Positions 35,701-47,700 of a stretch of 64,000 bases of DNA are shown here, in pieces (position 1 is the first letter of the stretch; each line of letters opens with the position of its first letter). The notes under the pieces are model-generated. The model saw only the letters and a list, made by a program, of their open reading frames with translations, was not told the origin of the DNA and ran no database searches. The DNA is from Euptelea pleiosperma (Eukaryota; Streptophyta; Magnoliopsida; Ranunculales; Eupteleaceae): assembly GCA_035048495.1 (NCBI GenBank), contig CM068540.1, positions 5,874,829 to 5,938,828 on the forward strand, given 5' to 3'. The position numbers were made by a program, and so were the translations under genes.

Positions 35701-38700
35701 AATTATAGATTATTTTATATTTAAAATTAGATAATTAAAGTAATAGGGATATTCAATTACGCGTGAATTTACTTATGGAGTTAATTAGTGCATTATAGAT
35801 GTTCAGTCACAGAAACCCTAAAATTACCATTCTATTATCCAAATTTTCTTTGTTGGAATCCTTAAGTCAGAAAAATTTACTAGTTAATGATAAAATTATG
35901 CTTATAAATTATATTAATACCCCGAATAAAAGTTCAGGGTATTACAGTACACTAAGTTGGCTGACTCTCCAAGTCGAATCCTTGAATCCCCTAATCGAAC
36001 TCTTCAACTATTTATGTTGACCATTGTAACTCTGACCTAAGTCAGACATCACTAGAATCAAGATTGGAAAATGAAAATATAATTTGCTTTCTGCTGCCTA
36101 TGTTTTGATAGTAGTTTAATTTTTTTATCGGTGGTCAATCGATCCAACAACATCATATTAGCCTCAAACTTACTCACCAAACCCAAGCTCGAAAATAAAA
36201 AGCATAGAATAGAATCCACATTTTACTCAAGGTAAAACCTATCAAGAAATGCAAAATCCTTCCCATTTCTCAAAAATTATTTTGGTCATTCTTTTTCTAA
36301 TTAAAGACTCTTTTGGGAGTCATGTTGATGCAAAAATTTAGAGTTAGACGAGTCTTTTTTATTTAGGGAATTTTGACATACCCCCCCATGTTTTGGTGAA
36401 AATTTGACATACACCCCCCACCCTTGCAATTTTAAAAGCTGACTTATCTGACCACCATTGACTCGTCATGACCAACAATTTTTAATTGAAAAGACAAAAC
36501 TAACTCTTTCTTCAACCTCCGATCACAATGTTTTTGGCCTAGACCCTACCCTATGGAGATCAAGCTCTTGTTTCATGCATTCTTCTTCCAGGTGAGCGAC
36601 ATTGCTCTCTCTCATCTCCACCTTCAACGACTCTTCTCCGTCAGCTCTCAACCTCACATCGCAACAATCTGTTCTCAAAATTAAAAAGCTGTAGTTCATG
36701 ACCTGGAGCTGTTGGGGATTGGAGAAGCATGAGACTCTTGGATATCATAAAGCTGGTTTGAGAATGAGAGATGAATATGGTGATAGAGACATTGTCATAG
36801 GTGGCAACCCGGAGAATCTTTTAGTAATGGGAAGTTTGAAGTGTCTGAGAATTCTAAATATGACAAGGGTTTGAGAAGGAGAATCGATAGTACTCCTTGT
36901 GAAACTAATATAAAAACACCCTGAAATTACAGAAAATAGAACCAAAGAAAAAGAGCAGTTACGCTTTTGTGCCAGCATAAGCAGCATAAAGAGGGTCTGA
37001 AGGAATAACATTGGCAGTGCTCGAATCAATATTGACAATTGTGCCTTTCTTCCTCTTCAACATCCTAGGCAAAACCACTCGTGTAACCTTAATAGTACCT
37101 TCAATATTGATTAATCAGATTTTTCAATAGCTCTTCATCCACTTCATGAAGAACTTGGCGCAAGGGTTGAACTAACCCCCTCCCTTCTTGAATTTGTTGA
37201 ATCCCCTCCGAAAGATCACTGGGGAAATCCACGATAATATTCTTGATCTGGGTTTTCCTGAATTTTACCTGAATTGCATCTAAAACCTTCTTAACTTATT
37301 AGGATTCTGACCCACCAATATCAAATTGAACCCATTTTGAGCCAACTGAAAGGCGAAAGCCTCTTCAATACCGTCAGTCGGTCTATGACCCGTATTTCTT
37401 GAGATTCTTAGCAGGTCTGAGAAAAGAAACATAAAACCATTTGAGGAAAGCTAAGGAGGATTTTAACAAAGAGAGGAAATCGAAAACCAAGAGTACAACA
37501 ATCCAAGAGGGATGGGCTTTTAGATGCTCCATGAAACAGAACACCTTCTACGTTGAGTCATGAGTGTGATTTCTTGATATGAGATGGTACATATGGATCT
37601 AACAAATGGGTTTTTTGGAGGATTTAAATAAGAAAAACCAGGAAGAATCTATAAACATGTGGGTTGTTTGAGTTAGCTGATATGTGACTGAGATGAGGTG
37701 GGTTCGGCAAATGAAGACAATATAGAGAGAAGGGTGAGTTGGTGTTGGCGAGGTAGGAAGAGACGAAGGAGCATTTAATTCATGAAAATGAGAAATGGGG
37801 TTTAAGAAGTGGTTGGAGTAGATGAGTTGAAAACACTGCCTCAAGACGACTGTCATTATTCGGACATACGCACTGGTGCTCAACTGTCGTTCTGGGTCAG
37901 TTGTTCTTCGGCGGTACGTGACATCTTCTTCACCAAACCATCACTACTATTCGTGCAAGCTGTATAGGTTCGCTGGAGACGGAGACTCGACCTAATTCCA
38001 TTTTTGGAACGATTGCATGATTAACTTTTGCAAAAATGGCGAAAAACAATGGGAGGGTTTTTGCAGATAAACCCCATCACCAAGGTTGAAGAAAGGGTAG
38101 TTTTGTCTTTTCAATAAAAAATTGTTGGTCATGATGAGTCAACAGTTGTCATAAACAGACGACTCAATCATAGGGGGTGGGTCAGCTTTTTAAAATTGTG
38201 TGTGTGTGTGTGTGGGGTGGGGTGGGGGTTGGGGGGGGGGGTGTTATGCCGAAAATTCCCTTTTATTATTATGTCTAAGTTTCTCCGCCCAACATTTATA
38301 GCCTTATGAAAAATAGATTACATGGTTAAAGATTTAGAGCATCCATATTTACTGTTAACTTTTGAGTCCACAATTAGAAGTTTCAGAAAGGGTTGATGAT
38401 CTCAATGGTGAGCATATCTCCACACAAAAAATTAGCCCTTAACTCATCTCCATGTGAGCCCTATGACTATGTGCCATTGTATGTCAAAAAGCTCGAGTCA
38501 ACCTATCTTGATCCATATATATGTATATTGCCAACATATGTGTCATTTATTGTAATTTCTTTATTTTAGTCTCACATCGGATAAGCTAGTAGAGTTTCTC
38601 TTGGCCCTTGCTATATAAAGGGACCCAACTCATGTAATGAAGTATCTCAATCTAATCTCATTCGATCTCTTCCAGTATTCTCTTCTACTCCTATTCTCTC

Positions 38701-41700
38701 ACACTTCTAGGCTGCGTTTGGTTCGACACTTTTCCAGGAAAAGAAAACAAAAACCCGGAAAATGCCACTTTTGTGTGTTTGGTTTGGGATAGAAAAGTGG
38801 GCCCCATGGAAATTCACTTCCTTCACCCCACGTTTTAAAGGAAAACGAAGCGGAAGTCGATTTTCTAGCTACGATGTGTGCGTATCTCCCACAAGTCTCA
38901 ACCAGAAGAAATCCCTAATCGATTTCTACTACACAACCCTAGGCTGAGGTCAACGTTGCCAAGAACAACGAAGCTATCGTTTCAAGCTTGAGGTCAAATC
39001 TTGTGCAAATTTTTCTCCAACACACTGGTCAAACCAGAGAAGGCTTGGGAGACAACGATGGGATTGCTTTCTAGCAGATGATGCTTAGTCCTGTTGTTAC
39101 GAAGGGATTGGTGAAGAAGACAAAGCAGTAGATGCTAAGAAAATGATTCTAGAGAACAATGAACTTAAGCAACGGAATCGCAAGGTATGCCAGGAAAAGG
39201 AGGTATCCGTTCTCCTTCTATCTTGCCAACATCTTTCACTCTACAGAGATTGTGAGTCAAAGCTCGATTTATGTCCTTGAAGAATGCAAGCTTGCAAATC
39301 TCCACATCTTGATTTTCTCTCTCCATTGTTTTTTGTAGACAACCAGGCAGTCTCGAAGGTTCAACGGAAAATCTGATGTTGCAGTTGCACGAAACGTCGT
39401 GATGATGATCGGTAACCTGTCGAATTTTTCTTGCTATGCTCCTTTTCTTCCGATGTGCAATATTGCAAATGTACTGTACAGAACTATTGGTAAAATCTCT
39501 TGGTAAAAGAATGGTCGCTAGTCGGATACTAACACATGGGTACTCAACACGCCTTATGCTCGTTCGACAATGAATCAAACAACCAGAAGACCACTTCCAA
39601 GGAGTGGGTTTCTAGGAAGCGGCACTTTGTGGAAAACCCACTTCCTGGAAGTGGTATTCCAGCGAACCAAACGCTGCCCTAGGGTTTATATTTCAACTTG
39701 GTATTAGAGCAGGAAGATCTACATGTTTTTTTTCTTCTTCCAGATCGAATATTAGGGTTTTTTCTCAAAAACCCATAAGGTTTTTTTTTTCTAAGGGTGT
39801 TGCACCTCTCAAAACCCCAGGGGTTTTCTCCATTAGGGTGCCACACCCCCCAGAAGGTGCTCTAAGGATGCCCCCCCCTCCCCCCCCGGAATGGTGTTTT
39901 AAGGGTGCCGCACCCCCTATAAACCCTAGGGCTAGTTTCTGAGTTCTCTTCAGGTTGGTTCGACGCTCCATTGGCTGTCACAACCCATGTTATGGCTGTA
40001 ACAACCCTTCTTTCAGAAACATATCAATAGAATTCTTGTTCGTGATGCAGTGAAAAGCCACCGGTTGAATGTCATCTTTTTCAGGGTATTTTTTTAAGTG
40101 ATTTAGTGTATTCTCGATTTTTCTGAAGAGCAGAACATTACCGAAGTGATGAAGTCATATCAGAAGAGACTTCAGGACAATCATCTACTACTACAGATAG
40201 TAGATTTGGAACGTCACATGTCAGAGATAAGAATCCAAATCATCATATTACAATAGTCAAGCTTGATTGCACAAACTACTTGGAATGTGCCCAGTCTGCG
40301 AAGTTGGCCATCCACGCGAGATGGAAGGCGGGTTATTTGAATGGGAATGAGAACCACCCTGATGTTATAGATCCTCATTATGAACAATGGAATGCTAAAA
40401 ACTCTTTGGTTATGTCCTGGTTAGTGCTCTCGATGCAGCCTTAGACCAGCCGAGGGTATTTTTTTTTGAAGACTGCACAACATATTTGAGACTCAGTAGC
40501 CCAGAAGTATACTCAGGTTCAGAATATAGCTAGGGTTTATCAGTTGGAGCAGAACATCTCCCATCTCAAACGGGGGGAGAAACCATTGTCAAGTTATTTC
40601 TCCGAGTTGCGTAGTGTGTGGGAGGAATTAAACCACTGCATACCTTTTGATTGGGAAAGCAAGAAAGACTGAGCAGTTCAATCAGCATGTTGAGACATGC
40701 CGTATTTTTCAGTTTCTTGCTGGCCTAAATCCTGAGTTCGAGATGGTTTGCGTTTAGATCCTTGAGCGGAGACCTGCTCCCTCCTTTGAATATTATGTAC
40801 TCTTATGTTTAAAGTGAGGAGAGCAGAAGATTGGCCATGGGACAATAGAGTATTCTTGTGAGTGACAGATCAACTATGGCAAATAGACAGGTTGGTGGGC
40901 ATGCTACAAGGGGAAAGAAGTTTGGCAAATACACAGGGTTACTCTGGCAGAGAGCAGCTCAAACGTGATCATTGTGGAAAGTTTGGACATCTCAAAGCAA
41001 CATGTTGGGATCTAGTAGGCCGTCAAACCACATTTCTGCCTAAGGGCAGACCTTCATTAGCCCACAATGAATCCAACTACGACATGCCAAATGATCCACC
41101 CAGCTCGCAGATGACGACCCTTGCGGCATCAATACCTTTTTCCCATGCTAATATTTGACAAGTTGCGTGCTCTTATGTCTCACTTGGAGGGTTCCACAAC
41201 TACATCTTCGTTTGCCCACACAAGTACCTCTGCCTCTTCCCATCATGTGGCTACATCTTAGTCCACCTCCTGGATCATCGATTCAGGAGCTTCTGACGAC
41301 ATGACGGGAATGTCTTCATCCTTTCAGTCCTATAATCTTTGTTCAGGAAGGGATAAAGTTCGTTTAGCTGATGGTTCTTTATTAATTATCATCTATAATT
41401 GGTGAAGGAACCATCAAGGTCTCTCCTAGTTTTCCTTTATCCAATGTTTTGCATGTCCATAATTTTACTACTAATCTTGTATCTGTTAGGTAAATTACCA
41501 AGAATCTGAACTGCAGTGTCACATTTTTTCATTCTCATGTATCTTTCAAGACTTAGCAACGAAGAAGATGATTGGTAGTGGTTGTGAAGCGGATGGCTCG
41601 TACACTCTCGACATTCTAGCACGAACACATGTGTTTCAGAGTAGTGGTAGGGAGGTCAATAAATCCAGGATAATGCAGTGGCATATTCGGTTGGGTCATA

Positions 41701-44700
41701 TTTCTTTTCAGTATTTGCATTGTTTATTTCCGTCTATGTTTCAATATATGTCAGTGTCTGAGTTTCAATGTGAAGTCTATCAATTAGCAAAACATTGTCG
41801 TTCTTTTCCCACGAGTTTGAATAAAAGTTATCCGTTTTCTATTATACATTCTGATGTTTGGAGTCCTTCCCTTGTTACTTCTTTACTAGGTTTTCGCTAT
41901 TTTGTTACCTTTGTTAATGATTATAGCAGATGTTTGTGGGTGTACATGATGAAAAACAAAGATGATGTTTACTCCATCTTAAAAACTTTTCATGCTACGG
42001 TACATACTTAGTTTCGAAGGAAGATTAAGATCCTTCGTTTGGGGGCGAGTACACTTATGATGGTCTAAGACAGTTTTGTGCTGATCGGGGGATCGAACAA
42101 TGAACTTCATGTGTTTCTACACCACAAAAGAATAGAACTGCCATAACGGAAGATACGTTATCTATTGGAAATCGGGCGAGCATTGCTTATTGGGATGAAT
42201 GTTCCTTTGTTGCCGTCCTCACTGCTTGTTAAATCATTAACCGGACCCCATCTTGTGTCTGGAATTTTCAGACACCTTTTGTCCTATGTCCAGATCGCCC
42301 ATTGTTTCCTGTTTCCCCAAAATCTTTGGGTGCACGTGTTTTGTCCATATGGTGGGTCCTACATGTATTAAGCTCAACCATAAAACATTCAAGTGTGTTT
42401 CTTGGTTATTCTTAGTCTCAGAAGGGCTACAAGTGCTACTACCCACCCTCTTGCCGTTGGTTTGTCACGATGGATGCCACTTTGTTTGAGGACCAACCTT
42501 ATTATCTTGGTCATCCTTGGAGTCCTATGCTGGGGGAGTGGTTTGCCTAGGCTACTGGAAATGAATCCCTTCCCGGGTCATCTTCCATTGTCCCTCTACC
42601 TCTCATTCCAATACCTACTATGTGAGACATGTTGCCCCAGCACTTAATCTCTATGGCAATGTCTACAACAGACGGGATAAGCAAGTCCCCGCTGATCCAC
42701 CATGCCACATCCTCGAGGAGCCAAGTCAACCCCCCAATATTGAGGTTCCTATTGCTTTCTGCAAAGGTAAACATAGTTGCACTTTGCATCCGATTTTCCA
42801 GTTTGTTTCCTACGATGCCTTGTCTCCATCTTATGGTTCTTTTGTAGTTGCCATGTCTTATCTTTCCATCCCTTCCAGTATCAAAGAGGCATTATCCAAT
42901 CCACATTGGAAGCAAACTATGGCAAGAGAAATGAAGGTTTTAGACAAGAATGACACCTAGGAATTGGTAGCACTCCCAGAGGGCAAGAAATCTGTTGGTT
43001 ATAAGTGGGTGTTCAGATTGAAGTACTAGTCAGATGGCTCTGTTGATAGGTACAAAGCCAGATTAGTTGCCAAAGGCTATGCACATATGGGATTGATTAT
43101 CAGGAGAACTTCGCTCCGATAGCGAAGATGAATTCTATTTGGGTTCTTTTATCTTTGGTTGCCAACTTTTCCTGAGAACTCCACCAGATGGATGTGAAGA
43201 ATGTCTTCTTGCATGGTCATTTGCAGGAAGAAGTCTAATTGGTTACCCCACCATGCGCCACGTTTCAAAATGCTGATGGGAAGGTTTGTCTACTCAAGAA
43301 GTCGTTGTATGGTCTCAAACAGTCTCTGAGGGCATGGTTTGAGAGATTTAGCCATGTTATGCGTGATGCAGATCTAGGGTTTATATTTTAACTTATATTA
43401 TATGAGTTTATACATATATGGTTAGGATAGGTTGACATACTATCTATGGCCCATATGGAGATGAGTCAAGGGCTGATTTTTGGTGAGGATGATCTTCTTT
43501 CGACTTCTAACCCTATCAAAATGTGTAGTTCAAGTTAACTGTAAAATTACCGAGGTGATCATCCTCACCAAAAGTCGGTCAGTTCCGATATCTCTAGCAT
43601 ATGAGAAGTGGATTACAATTGAAAAGTTCTGGACCTTCCATGTGGGCCCCATGACCACGTCTCATTAGTGTGCCGAAATAGGGTGTCAACATATACCGAT
43701 CTCTCTGTACACACACACACACACACACACACAGTCCTATATGGGCGGGGATAATGTTATTAATGCTTTGACACTCGGTCCTGGGTACAACATGGCATCA
43801 GAGGGTAGAAAGGCCCCGCCCCTTATTGGTTTATGAGCATAGAATGATCATCGTCCCTCCAGTTAGGGGCTGAATCTTGGTGAGGATGATCTCTTCACTA
43901 TGGAGATCATTGTAGGGAATAAATCCACACACCCTCGAGATACGCGCTTTTCCACGGACTTGATTTGTACCCTTCACGTGCTGTTAGATCCGAGGCCCCG
44001 AGACAGGTTCAGAGACGTCTGCGGTCCGATTCCGAGGTGTCTGAGGTCGGTTCCGAGGTGTCCGAGATCAGGTTCTGAGGTGTCCGAGATCGGGTTTCGA
44101 GGTGATGATTCGGGGTCTGCCGGATAATCCTGCAATAACTTGATATGGTGGAATTCCACCAAATGAGCCTCCGATGCTTAAGTCAGTATGTGTAGAATGA
44201 TCAAGTTTAAATCTCCAAGATTGCATGCCTTTTACTGTAGCACATACCTCTATTTATAGCTTTCCGAGCTAGATATTTAATTAGATATTTATGTGAACCA
44301 ATAGAAATGATCCATGTGCCTTCGTGTGATATTCTTCTAAGTATAAAGTTAGGTCCGAGGTTCCCGAGGCCGCCGAATATCATATCCGAGACTCCCAAGG
44401 TCCCCGAATAAGGTATCTGAGATCTCTGAGGTCCCCGAGCATGATGCCAGGGACACCCTGCTCCTCACTTTAAGATAGGTAAAAAACCCTAACTAGGTGC
44501 TCGAGGACTCGAGGTGGCCATGGTACCCGAGGTATGAAAAGCTTTTTAAACTACAGATCTATACAAAAGAGTCCATGTGTCAATAAATCAATGGTGCCAT
44601 GTGTCATGATGTGAGCCGTCCACGTGTCATGAGTTTTATCGATTTTTACCCCCTACAATTGCCCCTCTTGGAGATGACACGTGTCACTGGCACGTGTGAA

Positions 44701-47700
44701 TCACACGTGTAAGACACATGTCAACTCCAAGAAATGACACGTGTAGGAAGTCTCTGTGCGCTTCGGCTCCTCTGCTCGTAATAAATGGCTCGCCACGTGT
44801 CGGCTTGTGATTGGTCCGTACCTGCAAGTCTGTCAGTATCATCATTACATCTGTTACTATAAATAGGTCACTCTCGTCTCATTTGTAACTTTGGAAGTTT
44901 GAAGATTTCTCCAACTCTTTTCATTGGCTCTCTCGGCCCTCTCGGATCTACTTCTCTGCTCTCTCGGATCTCTCGGATCTTCTTCTCTGATCTCTCAGAT
45001 CTTCTTTTCTGATATCTCAGATCTACTTCTCTGATCTCTCGGACCTCTCTGCTCTTATAGGTAAATTTCGTTCGTATTCTGGTTAGCTTGTCTGATGTCA
45101 TTTTTCCTCCTTCTCAGGTCCTCCAGTGTGAAATCAAAATGTCGTTCAAAACTGTTTTAAAACAAGCTGATCCTCTAACTTGGCCCCGACCTGATCTAGA
45201 TGAGGTCCGAGCTAAGTATCACATACCCGAGTTGATCGAACTTGATCATGTACCAAATTCTCTTCTATATTCTCATCATTCTCTTCCGAATCCAAATGTT
45301 ACTTTTGACAATCGGGCAACTCCTCTTGGGTATTCCCCTTCCTCTTACTCCTTTTGCCTGAGAGCTACTTAATTTTTATAAAGTTACTCCTGGGCAGGTT
45401 AATGCCAATTTTTGGCGTACGGTACGTTATTTTGAACGTATCAGGGACATATGGAGCCGAGGTCCTGCCCTTGAGGATGTTCGCCGACAACATTTCCTTA
45501 AGAAAGTACCTAAAGAGAGGGGGGAGAGTCCAGATATAACCTTCTATTTCTTGGCCACTCGGACCCGAAGACTCCCAATCCTAGAGAAGATTCAGGATTG
45601 TGACAAATCATGGCAATGCTACCCTGTATTCCTATCAGGGGATTGGGAGAGATGATCTGAGGATGATGCCCCTGGTCTCTTGTATAAAAGTTTTAATTTT
45701 GAAGGTATTTAGGTTCTAATTTTTCAAAACAATTATCATTTTCGATAATCCTTTTAATCTTCTCATAATGGTTTTGCAGATGTAAATACTGATAGTTCTT
45801 TCTTTGATTTCCCCGAGGAGACGCTTCCTCTCTGCTTCACTTTACGCCGACTTCCTCCTCTCGTTTACCAATGTTTGGTTGGTCTGAACACTCTCGGATA
45901 TTCTCGGACTTGTGTTGATCCGACATCTGAAGAACTGAGCCAGACTATACCCGAGGAAGAGTTCCTCCGAAAACTTCCTCAAGGATTCTCCATCGATCCA
46001 ACAGAAACTAATCGGTCAAGAAGGAAAAGACCGAAGAAAATCAAACCTCAGGTCTCGTCTTCATCATCCGAAGTCCCTGTTGGTGCCGACTCCGAAGCCA
46101 CGGATTCTGAAGTAGTGGACGTTGATCCTATTTCTTATTATATTCCTATCTCATCCAACTCTGGCTCGGTTACTCTTTCTTCTGATTCGGGTTCTTCCGT
46201 TTCATCTATTGATCATCTTCTTGAAATCGCACAGTCTTTCGGGAGATCTTATCGAACAGGATCTTGGGACATGGGGCGATTTCAACTTGATGTTAGTGCC
46301 GACTCTCCCGTTCGTCAAAAAAGAAAAGTTTCAGGGTTGGGTCCACCCCGAGTTGCCAAGAAGCCTGCTACAAAAAGCAGAGAAGCCGGTCAATCCAACC
46401 AAGGTGTCGAGAATCAGGAGGCTCTATCTAATGCAGTGCCTCCTATAATAATTTTACCTGGTGCAGAGATTCGTGAGTCGGATCCTTGGTCCCCAGAGCC
46501 GGAAAAAAGTCAAGATCAGGCATCTGGATCACAACACTTAGAATCTAGGAAAGTGGCCCAAAAGGAAGGGCGTCATGAACAACATCATCAGCACAAAGGC
46601 CCTTCTGCCCTCAAACCAATAGATGCCTTTCGGCCTCGGCCGATTCTGAAGTCAGTTAAATCCGTAGTTCTTAGTGATAGTGCCGTGAGAAATGCCGCGG
46701 TGGCATCAGCAATAGTGGAGTAGATTCGACTCCCTGTTGATATAGAGCATTTTGGTCGTCAAAGTAATGAAGCTCTTCTCTGCTCCTATTATACCTCAAC
46801 TTTCTCTATAACTTCCTGTATTGTGTGTGTAAATATATATATATCCCTTGTAGGAAATGCTAAATGATTCCTTTTGCAGAGTTTGAACTCGGTCCACTCA
46901 CTGGTGGCCAAGCTTGATAATAAGCTTAAAGCGTCCGAGAGTGATCTTCATGCTACCCAAGCTCGGAATCGGATCCTCCAAAGTCAGGTGTCCAAAGCTA
47001 GAGATGATGCGAGCAAAGCTCAAGCTGCAGCAAAAACATTCGAGGCTGAGGTCATTTGTCTCCGCCAAGCTTTGGCTGATTCAGAGTGGGCTCATAAGGC
47101 GCTTGAAAAAACGATGGCCGAGAAAGAGGCCAAATTTGAAGCCGAGAAGCGTTGGATGCTGCTATCGCTGCCAAGTACTAAAAAGAGGCCCATAACCTCG
47201 TTGCCCCTGTTCATAAAAGGGTTGATCGTCTGCGTGCTGAAAGGGATCGTCTACAGAAAATTGTAGACAAATATGATTTCCCTGAGGACGAGGACGAAGA
47301 GGAGGCCGAGAAGGTTGCTGAGGAGGAAGTGGCTGACTCCGAGAAGAAATGAACCAGTGGATTTCTGTTTTTAATTTTATCTGAGGATCTGTAATTAACA
47401 TACTATTGGGGAGGTTAGTTTCTACCCTTCCCCAACTGGAGCTTACTTTATTTTCTTCATATAATCACAGATATGCATCATGTTACTTTTAACTTTATTG
47501 TCAATTATTTTTAGTACTACAATATTGAAAACTGAATCCGACTCCATTGCTGGAGTGGATAACTTAGGCCAAATCCGACTCCATTTCTGAAATGGACCGG
47601 TGACCTCAAGCCGAGTCCGACTTCATTTCTGAAGTGAACCGAAAACTTCAAGCCGAGTCCGACTCCATTTCTGAAGTGGATCGGTAACTTCAAGCCGAAT

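Larger units (their letters stand above)
32602..35946 (+). mobile_element. Probable solo LTR of a large Ty3/gypsy element (Tekay/Del-like)
   Basis: Begins TGTCACGCCCCGAA and ends TTCAGGGTATTACA, matching short inverted LTR ends, and is flanked by AGTAC (32597-32601) and GTAC (35947-35950, AGTAC if the end is placed one base earlier). No PBS, pol or second LTR was found, so a solo LTR left by recombination is most likely. Long LTRs starting TGTCACG are known from Tekay/Del chromoviruses; assignment rests on that alone. A minus-strand 67-codon frame (33522-33725, ending [17 protein letters not shown]) and a short repeat at 33820-33970 lie inside. Confidence 0.6.
38541..43395 (+). mobile_element. 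Ty1/copia LTR retrotransposon, broken, lacking its 3' LTR
   Basis: The 5' LTR (about 38541-38709 plus 39682-39695) has the CTCACATCGGAT and CTATATAAAGGG (TATA) motifs common in copia LTRs, and is split by a Harbinger element. A primer-binding site TGGTATTAGAGC follows at 39699-39710. Downstream come gag, zinc knuckle, protease, integrase and the start of reverse transcriptase in copia order. The element stops inside RT near 43376, where a 21-bp stretch matching the LTR end (CTAGGGTTTATATTT..) follows, so RT-RNase H and the 3' LTR were deleted. Non-functional. Confidence 0.82.

Noticed and set aside
36745..37038. Membrane protein on the minus strand
   Set aside because: The frame is an intron and out-of-frame part of the captured KCR fragment.
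39165..39578. 137-codon minus-strand gene in the Harbinger element
   Set aside because: Composition looks random, no family recognised, and it spans the element's interior without signals of a gene.
43750..43800. Second LTR element marked by TGGCATCAGAGG
   Set aside because: Only a loose resemblance to a primer-binding site, with no LTR or coding sequence around it.
45875..47266. Independent host gene with coiled coil on the plus strand
   Set aside because: It lies wholly inside the gypsy element between integrase and 3' LTR and matches the known antisense gene of Tat elements.
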